From contig NZ_LMDY01000001.1 of NCBI RefSeq assembly GCF_001425905.1, forward strand, positions 192,890 through 256,889: a DNA stretch of 64,000 bases. The letters are read 5' to 3'. The number at the start of each line of letters is the position of its first letter. The stretch's first letter is position 1. The notes under the pieces are model-generated. The model made no database searches and had not been told where the DNA came from. It saw only the letters and a program-made list of their open reading frames with translations. The translations under genes and the position numbers were made by a program. Positions 29,986 to 38,548 of the stretch are shown here, in pieces. This DNA is from Methylibium sp. Root1272 (GTDB lineage: Bacteria; Pseudomonadota; Gammaproteobacteria; Burkholderiales; Burkholderiaceae_C).

Positions 29986-32628
29986 ATGAAGTTCCTGCGC
30001 GTTCCGATGCTGCTGCTGGCGGGTGCGCTGCTGCTGTCCGGCTGCGCGGCGCTGCGGCCGCCAGCACAGGCCGGCGCTCCCGCGGCGGCGGCCGCTTCGG
30101 CGCCCGCACCGGCACCCGGCGCACCGCCGGCCTTTGCGATGGTGGTGAAGGACGCCAAGGCCAGCGAAGGCCTGTTCACGCTGTGGCGCAAGGACGACAA
30201 GCTCTGGCTCGAGCTGAAACCGGAAGACCTGAACCGCGCCTTCTTCTTCTCGCCCAAGCTGGCCACCGGCATCGGCGAGGCGGGCCTGTTCGGCGGCCTG
30301 ATGGCCAGCAGCCCCCGCGTCGTCGAGTTCCGCCGGCTCAACAACCAGGTGCAGCTGATCGCGCCCAACCTCGCCTACACCGCAGCCGCGGGCACCCCGA
30401 CCGGGCGCGCGGTGCAGGCGGCGTTCTCGCCCAGCCTTGTCTCGAGCGCGCCGGTGGCCAGCCAGCCGCACCCGCAGCGCAAGTCGGTGCTGGTCGAGCT
30501 CAATGCGCTGTTCCTCGGCGACCTGCTGGGCATCGCCTCGACACTGGACCGCAGCTTTCGCCAGGGCTACGCCTTCGAGGCGCGCAACTCCGCGATCGGC
30601 AAGGAACGCGCGCTGCCCGATGCGGTGAGCTTCGAGGTGCTGGGGCATTACGCCACCGCCCGCATCGCCCAGGCGCAGCCGGGCGCGACCGTGGTGCCGA
30701 GCACGCCCAACACCGTGCCTGACCCGCGCAGCCTGTTCGTCACCGTCTACTACTCGCTGGCCCGGCTGCCCGAGGCGCCGATGACCCCGCGCGCCTCCGA
30801 CCCCCGCATCGGCTACTTCCAGAGCGTGCGCAGCGATTTCAGCGACGACCTCGCGCGCTCGCCGCGTCAGCGCTTCGTCAACCGCTGGCGGCTGGAGAAG
30901 AAGGATCCGGCGGCGGCGCTGTCGGAGCCGGTCAAGCCCATCACCTACTGGCTGGACCGCAGCATCCCGGACAAGTACCGCGGCGCCATCAGCGCCGGCA
31001 TCCTGGAGTGGAACAAGGCCTTCGAGCGCATCGGCTTCCGCGACGCGATCCGCGTCGAGGTGCAGCCCGACGACGCCGACTTCGACACGCTGGACGTGAA
31101 TCGCGCCTCGGTGCGCTGGATGACCAACGCGGCACCGTCCTTCGGCGCCATCGGCCCGAGCCACGTCGATCCGCGCAGCGGCGAGATCGTCGATGCCGAC
31201 ATCGGCATCGAGAGCCTGTCCTCGCGCAACCGCCGCACCGAGCGCACCCAGGTGCTCGCGATCGCTCCGGGCCCCGACACGCACGCGGGGCACGACGCCG
31301 CCGCCTGCACCTACGCCGACGGCGCCACCGAGCAGCTCGGCTACGCGCTCGACGTGCTCGAGGCGCGCGGCGAACTCGATCCCGGCAGCCTCGACACCGA
31401 GGCCTACGTGCTGGCCTACCTGAAGGACGTGACGATGCACGAGGTCGGCCACACGCTGGGGCTGCGCCACAACTTCCGCGCCTCGCGGGTCTACGGCGAA
31501 GCGCAGTTGTCCGACCCGGCGTTCACCGCCGACCATGCGCTGACCGGCTCGGTGATGGAGTACGCCGCAGTCAACCTGCCGGCGCCCGGCCGGACCGGCG
31601 GCACGCCGTTCCAGACCACGCTCGGCCCCTACGACTACTGGGCCATCGAGTACGGCTACAAACCTTTGGCCGCCGCCGACGAGGCGGCCGAACTGGCGCG
31701 CATCGCCGCCCGCAGCGCCGAACCCGAGTTGGCGTACGGCACCGACGAGGACAACGGGCTGGGCATCGACCCCGAATCGCTGCAGTTCGACCTCGGCGAC
31801 GACCCGGTGGCCTTCGCCGGCAAGCGCTTCGCGATCGCGCGCGACCTGCTGGCCCGCCAGGAGCGGCGCATATTGCCGCCGGGCAGCGATTACCCGGTGC
31901 TGCGGCGCTCGGTCAGCTATGCGCTGCGCGATCTCGGCCGTGCCGCGACCGTGCTGGCGCGCCAGATCGGCGGCGTGCGCACGCTGCGCGACGCGCCGGG
32001 CAGCGGCCGAGACCCGCTGCAGCCGCTACCGGCCGCGCAGCAGCGCCAGGCGCTGGACACGCTGTCGAGCGGCTTGCTGGCGGCCGACAGCATCCGCCTG
32101 TCGCCAACCCTGCAGCGCCGCCTGGCCCCCGATTTCGCCGAACGCACCGACGCGATCTTCAGCGGCGAGACGCAGATCGCCACCGACTATTCGCTGGTCG
32201 GCGCCGTGCTCGAACTGCAGCGCAACGTGCTGAACCAGTTGATGAGCGACGCGGTCGCGTCGCGCCTGCTCGACAGCCAGGGCAAGGCCAGCAGTGCCGC
32301 CGACGCCTTGCCGCTCGCCGAGCTCTACCAGCGCCTCATGCGCGACGTGTGGAGCGAGTTGCGTGCGGGCGGCGACATCCCGCCGCCGCGCCGCGAACTG
32401 CAGCGCGAGCACGTGAACCGCGTCGCCGCGTTGCTGCTGCGACCGGGTGCGCTCAGCCGGGCCGATGCGCGCAGCCTGCTGCGCGCGCAGTCGCGCGCGC
32501 TCCTCGCACAGATCGACCACGCCCGCCGGCGCCCGGGCCTGAGCGCCGAGGCGCGGGCCCACCTGGCCGACAGCGCCGACACGCTGTCGCAGGCGCTGAG
32601 TGCGAGGCCGGTGCGCGCTTCGTCCTGA
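29986..32628 (+). CDS. Zinc-dependent lipoprotein metalloprotease (DUF5117/DUF4953 type)
   Basis: 880 residues. A lipoprotein signal ends in LLLSGCAAL, so Cys near residue 16 is probably lipidated. The catalytic motif HEVGHTLGLRHNF is at about residue 485, preceded by YLKDVTMH. Upstream is the beta-rich DUF5117/5118 region (LNRAFFFSPKLATGIGEAG, RQGYAFEARN); downstream SVMEYAAVNLPAPG contains the Met-turn-like Met. The C-terminal ~250 residues are helical. Family members are large envelope proteases of unknown substrate. No operon partner is obvious. Confidence 0.85.
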   Translation: MKFLRVPMLLLAGALLLSGCAALRPPAQAGAPAAAAASAPAPAPGAPPAFAMVVKDAKASEGLFTLWRKDDKLWLELKPEDLNRAFFFSPKLATGIGEAGLFGGLMASSPRVVEFRRLNNQVQLIAPNLAYTAAAGTPTGRAVQAAFSPSLVSSAPVASQPHPQRKSVLVELNALFLGDLLGIASTLDRSFRQGYAFEARNSAIGKERALPDAVSFEVLGHYATARIAQAQPGATVVPSTPNTVPDPRSLFVTVYYSLARLPEAPMTPRASDPRIGYFQSVRSDFSDDLARSPRQRFVNRWRLEKKDPAAALSEPVKPITYWLDRSIPDKYRGAISAGILEWNKAFERIGFRDAIRVEVQPDDADFDTLDVNRASVRWMTNAAPSFGAIGPSHVDPRSGEIVDADIGIESLSSRNRRTERTQVLAIAPGPDTHAGHDAAACTYADGATEQLGYALDVLEARGELDPGSLDTEAYVLAYLKDVTMHEVGHTLGLRHNFRASRVYGEAQLSDPAFTADHALTGSVMEYAAVNLPAPGRTGGTPFQTTLGPYDYWAIEYGYKPLAAADEAAELARIAARSAEPELAYGTDEDNGLGIDPESLQFDLGDDPVAFAGKRFAIARDLLARQERRILPPGSDYPVLRRSVSYALRDLGRAATVLARQIGGVRTLRDAPGSGRDPLQPLPAAQQRQALDTLSSGLLAADSIRLSPTLQRRLAPDFAERTDAIFSGETQIATDYSLVGAVLELQRNVLNQLMSDAVASRLLDSQGKASSAADALPLAELYQRLMRDVWSELRAGGDIPPPRRELQREHVNRVAALLLRPGALSRADARSLLRAQSRALLAQIDHARRRPGLSAEARAHLADSADTLSQALSARPVRASS

Positions 32629-32650
32629 GCGGCCGCGAATCGGCCGGCGT

Positions 32651-33592
32651 TCAGCCCCCGCCGAGGGCGCGGCCGAGCCACGCCGCACCGCGCACGCCCG
32701 AGGCGTCGCCATGCTGCGACAGCGCGAGCCGGGTCCGCACCGGCGGATCGTGTCGGGCACCGAACACCCAGGGCGTCCACAGGCTCGGCAGGCGCTCGAT
32801 CAGCCCGGGCAGGCGCGAGGCGCCACCGCCGAACACGATGACATCCGGGTCGAGCAGGTTGATCACGGACGCGAGCGCGCGCGCAACGCGCAGCGCATGC
32901 CGATCGAGGCTGGCCTGGCAGGCCGCGTCGCCGGCGAGAGCGCCCTGGGCAATGGCGACGGCATCGACGGCCGCGCCACCGTGGCGGCGGTGGTCGGCGG
33001 CCACCGCCGGGCCGCTGAGCCAGGCCTCGATGCAACCGGCGGTGCCGCAGTAGCAGGCCGGCCCGGGGCGTTCATCGTCGCGCGCCCAGGGCAGGGGGTT
33101 GTGACCCCATTCGCCGGCCAGGCCGTTCGGGCCTTGCAGCACTCGGCCATGCACTGCCACGCCGCCGCCGCAGCCGGTGCCGAGGATCACCGCGAACACC
33201 ACCGCCGCCCCGGCGCCGGCGCCGTCGGTGGCCTCCGACAGCGCCAGGCAGTTGGCGTCGTTGGCCAGTGCAATCGGCTGGCCGAGCAGCGCCTCCAGGT
33301 CGTGCAGCAGCGGCTGGCCGTTGAGGCAGGTGGAGTTGGCGTTCTTCATCGCGCCGTCTGCGCGCCGCGTGCCCGGCGTGCCGATGCCCACGCTGATGGC
33401 GCTGCCGGCGGCCGCACGGGCCCGCTCGACCAGGCCGCCGAGGGCGGCCAGCGCGGCACGGTAATCGTCGGGCGGCGTCGGGATGCGCTCGCGCCAGCGC
33501 GTGGTGCCGGTGTCGTCGAGCAGCATGGCTTCGATCTTGGTGCCGCCGAGGTCGATGCCGAGGGCGGGCAGGGGGCTGGAGCTGGGGCTCAT
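32651..33592 (-). CDS. ROK-family sugar kinase (fructokinase-like)
   Basis: 313 residues. The N-terminal phosphate motif GIDLGGTKIEAMLLD and LANDANCLALSE with catalytic Asp are present. The zinc site is HNPLPW followed by CYCGTAGCIEAW, and EWGHN gives the sugar-binding Glu/His. It most resembles Mak-type fructokinases, but glucose or N-acetylmannosamine kinases of this family are hard to separate by eye. The ATG used starts just before the kinase fold. It is transcribed away from the YVTN gene. Confidence 0.83.
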   Translation of the reverse strand: MSPSSSPLPALGIDLGGTKIEAMLLDDTGTTRWRERIPTPPDDYRAALAALGGLVERARAAAGSAISVGIGTPGTRRADGAMKNANSTCLNGQPLLHDLEALLGQPIALANDANCLALSEATDGAGAGAAVVFAVILGTGCGGGVAVHGRVLQGPNGLAGEWGHNPLPWARDDERPGPACYCGTAGCIEAWLSGPAVAADHRRHGGAAVDAVAIAQGALAGDAACQASLDRHALRVARALASVINLLDPDVIVFGGGASRLPGLIERLPSLWTPWVFGARHDPPVRTRLALSQHGDASGVRGAAWLGRALGGG

Positions 33593-33702
33593 GGTCGGTG
33601 GGGTCGGCGGCGAAGGCCATGATCGCGTTGACTGCACTGTAGTGAAGCCCGGGCCGTCATGGGGCCGCCCGTAGAATCTTGGGTTTGCTGTCGGGGGATC
33701 GA

Positions 33703-34818
33703 TTGAATCAAGAAGTGAGCGCGGGTCGCGGCCCGTGCCGGCGTGGGAAATTGGGCAGGGCATTGCAGACCGTGGTGCTGACGACGCTCTGCGCGGCCTG
33801 CCTGGGGGCCCGATCGCAGCCTGCCTCGGCCCCGGCGGTTGCAGCGGCCCCGGCGCCGCCTGCCGCGAGCGCGGCGAGGCCGAGCGGCCCACAGCCGATC
33901 TTCGTGCTCAACTCGCTGGACGCGACGATCAGCGTGATCGATCCCGTGAGCTTCACCGAACTGCGCCGCCTTCCGACCGGCAAGGAGCCGCACCATCTCT
34001 ACCTGTCGCCCGACGAGCGTTCGCTGCTCGTCGCCAATGCGATGTCGGACACCCTGACGCTGGTCGATCCGAAGACCGGGCTGGTGCAACGCACGATCGC
34101 CGGCGTCGACGATCCCTACCAGCTGCGCTTCTCGCCCGACATGAAGTGGTTCGTCACCGCGGCGAACCGTCTCGACCATGTGGCGATCTACCGCTGGAAC
34201 GCCGCGGTCGACGGTGGCGATTTCAAGCTCGTGAAGAAGGTGCCCGCCGGCAAGACGCCGAGCCACCTCTTCATCGACAGCAGGAGCACTGTGGTCTATG
34301 CCTCGTTGCAGGACAGCGACCAGCTGATGGCGATCGACCTCGCAACGCAGACGCCGCGCTGGACGGTGCCGACCGGCAAGTTGCCGGCCGACGTCTACCT
34401 GACACCGGACGACAAGCAACTGCTCGTCGGCCTGACCGGCGACGAATTCGTCGAGGTCTACGACGTGACCTCCGCCACCGCGAAGCTGGTCAAGCGCATC
34501 AAGACCGGTGCCGGCGCGCATGCCTTTCGCGCCTGGGGCGACGGACGCCACGTGCTCGTGAGCAACCGCGTGGCCAATTCCATCAGCCGCATCGACCTGC
34601 AGACGCTGGCCGTGGTCGACACCTATCCCGCGCCCGGCGGGCCGGACTGCATCGACGTGATGGTCGACGCGCAGGGCGTGAAGACCATCCTGGTCACCTC
34701 GCGCTGGGCGCGCAAGCTCACGGTGATCGATCCAGTGAAGCGCCAGGTGGTGCGTCAGGTTGCCGTCGGCCGCTCGCCGCACGGCGTGTGGACGCTCGCC
34801 CATGCGTCTCGCCGCTGA
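33703..34818 (+). CDS. Exported YVTN-type beta-propeller protein
   Basis: About 371 residues: a signal segment (LQTVVLTTLCAACLGA), a Pro/Ala linker, then a seven-bladed type propeller with recurring blocks such as IFVLNSLDATISVIDPVSF, LLVANAMSDTLTLVDPKTG, VLVSNRVANSISRIDLQTL and ILVTSRWARKLTVIDPVKR. Such periplasmic propellers bind partners or act as surface-layer/quinoprotein-like scaffolds; the role is unknown. TTG 33703 is favoured (GGGGGA four bases before). The end overlaps the deacetylase start by 17 bases, so the two are coupled. Confidence 0.8.
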   Translation: MNQEVSAGRGPCRRGKLGRALQTVVLTTLCAACLGARSQPASAPAVAAAPAPPAASAARPSGPQPIFVLNSLDATISVIDPVSFTELRRLPTGKEPHHLYLSPDERSLLVANAMSDTLTLVDPKTGLVQRTIAGVDDPYQLRFSPDMKWFVTAANRLDHVAIYRWNAAVDGGDFKLVKKVPAGKTPSHLFIDSRSTVVYASLQDSDQLMAIDLATQTPRWTVPTGKLPADVYLTPDDKQLLVGLTGDEFVEVYDVTSATAKLVKRIKTGAGAHAFRAWGDGRHVLVSNRVANSISRIDLQTLAVVDTYPAPGGPDCIDVMVDAQGVKTILVTSRWARKLTVIDPVKRQVVRQVAVGRSPHGVWTLAHASRR

Positions 34819-35596
34819 GCTGCGACGTGCGGTGGCCGCCGTGGCGGCGACGGTGTGCGGCAGCGCGGCGCTCGCAGCGGCCTGCGATAGGCCGGTCTAC
34901 CTGAGCTTCGATACCGGCCACATGGGTGTGGCGCCGCTGGTGGCCGAGGTGCTGCAGCGCCAGCAGGTCCGGGTCACGTTCTTCCTCGCCAACGAGCGCA
35001 CGCTGACGGACGGCAGCAGCCTCGACGACCAGTGGGCGCCGTGGTGGAAGGCGCGGGCGGCCGAGGGCCATGCCTTCGGTTCGCACACCTGGGACCACTG
35101 GGTGTGGCGCGCCGACCGTGGTGCGGGCTTCAGCGTGCGGCCCACTGCCGGCCCCGACAGCGGGCGGACGCTGTCGGTCACCGCGGCCGACTACTGCGCA
35201 ACGCTGAAGCGCCCGCTGCAGCGCTTCACCCAGATGACCGGGCAGCAGGCGTTGCCGCTGTTTCGCGCCCCGGCCGGCCGCACCTCGCCGGTCCTTCTGA
35301 AGGCGGCCGAAGCCTGCGGCTTCAAGCACGTGCCGTGGTCGCCGGCGGGCTTTCTGGGCGACGAGCTGCCGAGCGACAAGTACCCCAATGCGCAGCTCCT
35401 GTCGGCGGCGCTGCGTGACATCCGGGCGGGTGACATCCTGCTGGCCCACCTGGGCATCTGGTCGCGTCAGGACGCCTGGGCGCCGGCGGTGCTGGAGCCG
35501 CTGATCGAAGGCCTGAAGGCTCGCGGGCTGTGCTTCGCGACCCTGCGCGAGCATCCCGACTACCTCGCCTGGATCGCGGCCCACCCGCTGCATTGA
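34802..35596 (+). CDS. Polysaccharide deacetylase-family protein (CE4-like)
   Basis: 264 residues with a signal peptide (VAAVAATVCGSAALAA). The NodB-like fold shows SFDTGHMGVAPLVAEVL, the metal-binding GSHTWDH motif and FRAPAGR. In classical CE4 enzymes the first motif is TFDD, where the second Asp binds the metal; here it is FDT, so one metal ligand is replaced by Thr. The protein may still be active with a changed site. It is translationally linked to the upstream propeller, suggesting a shared cell-surface polymer substrate. Confidence 0.8.
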   Translation: MRLAAELRRAVAAVAATVCGSAALAAACDRPVYLSFDTGHMGVAPLVAEVLQRQQVRVTFFLANERTLTDGSSLDDQWAPWWKARAAEGHAFGSHTWDHWVWRADRGAGFSVRPTAGPDSGRTLSVTAADYCATLKRPLQRFTQMTGQQALPLFRAPAGRTSPVLLKAAEACGFKHVPWSPAGFLGDELPSDKYPNAQLLSAALRDIRAGDILLAHLGIWSRQDAWAPAVLEPLIEGLKARGLCFATLREHPDYLAWIAAHPLH

Positions 35597-35604
35597 GCCC
35601 GGCG

Positions 35605-36579
35605 ATGGAGACCCTGACCGATCTGTTCGCGCAGGCCCAGCAGGCCTTGTTCGAGGCAGTGGTGCAGCCCTTGCTGTTCTCGCTCGGATTCGGCAACCTG
35701 CTCGAGGATGGCTTCGACGCCACCGGCTGGCTGCTGGTCGGCCTGCTGCAACTGGCGGTGATGCTCGCGGTGATCGCACCGCTGGAGCGCTGGCGGCCGG
35801 TGGAGCCGGTAGTGGACCGGCAGGCCGTGCGCGTCGACGTGCTGTACACACTGCTGCATCGTCTGGGCCTGTTCCGCGTGGCGCTGTTCTTCGCCGTCGA
35901 TCCGCTGTGGGACGCGCTGTTCGGCGCGCTCAGCGTGCAAGGCTACGCGGGCTGGCAGCTCGATCAGTGGCTGGCGCCCTGGTGGCCGGGCCTCAGCGAC
36001 ACGGCGGTGTTCGCCTTCGTGGTCTACCTGTTGGTCTTCGACCTCGCCGACTACTGGATCCACCGCGGCCAGCACGGCGTGAACGCCTGGTGGGCGCTGC
36101 ACGCTCTGCACCACAGCCAGCGCCAGATGACGATGTGGAGCGACAGCCGCAACCACCTGCTCGACGACCTGTTGCGCGACATCCTGCTGGTGCTGCTGGC
36201 GCGGGCGATCGGTGTCCCGCCGGGCCAGTTCATCGCGGTCGTCGCGGTCACGCAGTTGCTCGAGAACCTGCAGCACGCGAACCTGCGCCTGAGCTTCGGC
36301 CGCGTCGGCGAGCGGCTGCTGGCCAGTCCGCGCTTCCATCGCCTGCACCACAGCATCGGGCTCGGCCACGAGTCGAACGGGCAGGGCACGCTCGGCGGCC
36401 ACAACTTCGCGGTGCTGTTCCCGCTCTGGGACGTGCTGTTCGGCACGGCGAACTTCGAGAACCGCTACGACCCGACCGGCGTGCGCGACCAGTTGCCCGG
36501 CGAGGGTGCGCGCGACTACGGCCGCGGCTTCTGGGCCCAGCAGTGGCGGGGCCTGCGGCGTCTGTTCGGGCGCGCCTGA
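35605..36579 (+). CDS. Membrane fatty acid hydroxylase/sterol desaturase family protein
   Basis: 324 residues with several membrane helices. The diiron histidine motifs are HRGQH, HALHHSQ and HRLHHS with a further GGHN. The family oxidises lipids (sterols, carotenoids, lipid A or fatty-acyl groups) using O2; bacterial members with this layout are mostly uncharacterised. It begins eight bases after the deacetylase stop, making a likely three-gene unit with the deacetylase and propeller. Confidence 0.86.
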   Translation: METLTDLFAQAQQALFEAVVQPLLFSLGFGNLLEDGFDATGWLLVGLLQLAVMLAVIAPLERWRPVEPVVDRQAVRVDVLYTLLHRLGLFRVALFFAVDPLWDALFGALSVQGYAGWQLDQWLAPWWPGLSDTAVFAFVVYLLVFDLADYWIHRGQHGVNAWWALHALHHSQRQMTMWSDSRNHLLDDLLRDILLVLLARAIGVPPGQFIAVVAVTQLLENLQHANLRLSFGRVGERLLASPRFHRLHHSIGLGHESNGQGTLGGHNFAVLFPLWDVLFGTANFENRYDPTGVRDQLPGEGARDYGRGFWAQQWRGLRRLFGRA

Positions 36580-36618
36580 GCGACGGCGCGGCCGGCGGGC
36601 CTTGGGTATGCTCGTCGG

Positions 36619-37491
36619 ATGAAGCAACTGGTCGATTCGTTCTGGCGCGCCGCCGCCTACTGCCTGCACCCGCGCGTCATCTGGCTGTCGGTGCTGCCGC
36701 TGTTGCTGACCGGCGTGCTGGCCGCGGTGCTGGGCTATTTCTTCTGGGAGAGCGCGCTGGTGGCCGTGCGTGCCCAGCTCGATGCCTGGTCCCTGACCGG
36801 CAGCGCGCTCGGCTGGCTCGAATCCGTCGGCGCCGGCAGCCTGCGGACCCTGGTCGCCCCGCTGATCGTGCTGGCGCTGGCGGTCCCGGCGCTGGTCATC
36901 CTGTCGCTGCTGGTGGTGGCACTGATGATGATGCCCAAGCTGGTCGACCTGGTGGCGCAGCGGCGCTTCGCCGCGCTCGAGCGGCGGCATGGCGAGCCGG
37001 TGTGGCGCAGCGTGCTGTTCTCGCTCGGCGCGACGCTGCTGGCGGTGGGCGCGCTGGTGATCTCGATGCCGCTGTGGCTCGTGCCGCCGCTGGTGCTGCT
37101 GCTGCCGCCGCTGATCTGGGGCTGGCTCAGCTACCGCATGATGAGCTTCGATGCGCTCGCCGAGCACGCGACGCGCGACGAGCGGCAAGAGCTGATGCGC
37201 GCGCACCGGTTGCCGCTGCTGGGCATCGGCATCGTCACCGGCTACCTCGGTGCGGCGCCGGCGCTGGTGTGGGCGGTGAGCGCGGCGCTGCTGGTGTTCG
37301 CACCGGTGCTGATCGTGGTGTCGGTCTGGCTGTACACGCTGGTGTTCGCGTTCTCGGCGCTGTGGTTCAGCCACTACTGCCTGGCCGAGCTGCAGGCGCT
37401 GCGCGCGCGCAGCGAGCCGGGGAGCTCGGTGACAGGGGCGCCCGATGCGATCCTGATCGATGCCGTGCCGCCCGCGCTGCCGCCGGTCTGA
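36619..37491 (+). CDS. EI24-domain membrane protein (CysZ-like)
   Basis: 290 residues, mostly hydrophobic, with four to six membrane segments and the EI24/CysZ block VDSFWRAAAYCLHPRVIWLSVLP and LVDLVAQRRFAALERRHG. CysZ imports sulfate in enterobacteria, but members of this broad family in Burkholderiales are not shown to do so. 39 bases separate it from the desaturase-like gene and 24 from the next gene, so it may be part of the same transcript. Confidence 0.8.
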   Translation: MKQLVDSFWRAAAYCLHPRVIWLSVLPLLLTGVLAAVLGYFFWESALVAVRAQLDAWSLTGSALGWLESVGAGSLRTLVAPLIVLALAVPALVILSLLVVALMMMPKLVDLVAQRRFAALERRHGEPVWRSVLFSLGATLLAVGALVISMPLWLVPPLVLLLPPLIWGWLSYRMMSFDALAEHATRDERQELMRAHRLPLLGIGIVTGYLGAAPALVWAVSAALLVFAPVLIVVSVWLYTLVFAFSALWFSHYCLAELQALRARSEPGSSVTGAPDAILIDAVPPALPPV

Positions 37492-37515
37492 ACCGCCGCC
37501 GAACGAAAGACGACC

Positions 37516-38325
37516 ATGGAATTCGGACTGCTGATCATCGGGGACGAGATCCTCTCGGGCAAGCGCCAGGACAAGCACCTGGCCAAGACCATCGAACTGC
37601 TCGGCGAGCGTGGCCTGCAGCTCGCCTGGGCGCGCTACGCCGGCGACGACCGCGCACGCATCACCGCCGACCTGCGCGACGCCCTCGCCAGCGGGGCAGC
37701 GGTGTTCTCGTGCGGCGGCATCGGCGCGACGCCGGACGATCACACGCGCCAGTGCGCGGCGGCGGCGCTCGGCGTGCCGCTGGCGCTGCATCCGCAGGCG
37801 CGTGAACTGATCCTGGAGCGCATGCGCGACATCGCGGCGGAGCAGGGCGTGCCCTACGAGCCCGATCGCGACGACAACCGTCACCGTCTCAACATGGGCG
37901 TGTTTCCCGAAGGCGCGCGGATCATCCCCAACCCGTACAACAAGATCGCCGGGTTCACGGTGGACGGTCCGGCGGGCGGCGCCGTGCATTTCGTCCCCGG
38001 CTTCCCGGTGATGGCCTGGCCGATGATGGCCTGGGTGCTCGACACCTACTACGCGCACCTGCGCGGCGGCGGGCAGGCCGAGCGCTCGGTGATCGTCTAC
38101 GGGGCGATGGAGGCCACGCTGACGCCGCTGATGGAGGCCATCGAGGCCGAGTTCGGCGACGTCAAGGTCTTCAGCCTGCCCAGCGTCGACCATCCGGAGC
38201 ATGGCCGCCACATCGAGCTCGGGGTGAAGGGCGGCAACGCCGACACGCTGGGCCGTGCCTACGCCACGCTGCTGACGGGACTGTCCGCCCACGGCGCCCG
38301 GCTCGGCCCTGAAATGGTGCGCTGA
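37516..38325 (+). CDS. CinA N-terminal-type molybdopterin-binding domain protein
   Basis: 269 residues. It begins FGLLIIGDEILSGKRQDKH and has the SCGGIGATPDDHTRQ loop of the MoCF/CinA-N fold, plus NPYNKIAGFTVDGP and FVPGFPVMAWPM. The C-terminal nicotinamide-nucleotide amidase domain of full CinA is missing, so despite the usual name 'competence/damage-inducible protein A' it should not have that deamidase activity. Single-domain forms of this kind are common in betaproteobacteria; the substrate, possibly ADP-ribose by analogy with COG1058 pyrophosphatases, is unproven. Confidence 0.83.
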   Translation: MEFGLLIIGDEILSGKRQDKHLAKTIELLGERGLQLAWARYAGDDRARITADLRDALASGAAVFSCGGIGATPDDHTRQCAAAALGVPLALHPQARELILERMRDIAAEQGVPYEPDRDDNRHRLNMGVFPEGARIIPNPYNKIAGFTVDGPAGGAVHFVPGFPVMAWPMMAWVLDTYYAHLRGGGQAERSVIVYGAMEATLTPLMEAIEAEFGDVKVFSLPSVDHPEHGRHIELGVKGGNADTLGRAYATLLTGLSAHGARLGPEMVR

Positions 38326-38443
38326 CGACGCCAGAGGGTGATCGTGTTTGGTGCGTTGTCTGCCTCTAATCAGTGCCTGATGAGCAATCTGCGCTGGAGA
38401 TGAGCCGTCGAGGCGCACGCGCGCACCGTTCGCGATCCTGTCC

Positions 38444-38460
38444 TGGGCATGGTTTCTGCT
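38444..38460 (+). promoter_or_regulatory. Sigma-54 promoter of glnA
   Basis: TGGGCATGGTTTCTGCT has GG (38446-38447) and GC (38458-38459) separated by exactly ten bases, the invariant -24/-12 spacing, and matches most other consensus positions (TTGGCACG-N4-TTGCW). Transcription would start near 38471, about 78 bases before the ATG. Downstream ntrBC supplies the enhancer-binding activator. TGGTGCG at 38349 and CGCACCG at 38422 could be NtrC half-sites. Confidence 0.6.
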
Positions 38461-38548
38461 AAATTTCCGAGAGCCTTATGCGGCCATTGCCGGGGCCTCT
38501 CAGCCCCATTACCCCCACACCGATCCAACGTCTCGCTAGGAGCACCTG

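Noticed and set aside
38349-38364. A first sigma-54 promoter candidate for glnA (TGGTGCGTTGTCTGC)
   Set aside because: It has the GG-N10-GC spacing but matches fewer consensus positions than the site at 38444; it may rather contain an NtrC half-site.
35560-38418. Minus-strand open frame of 952 codons
   Set aside because: Antisense to four well-supported plus-strand genes; Gln/Arg/His-rich composition and no domain.
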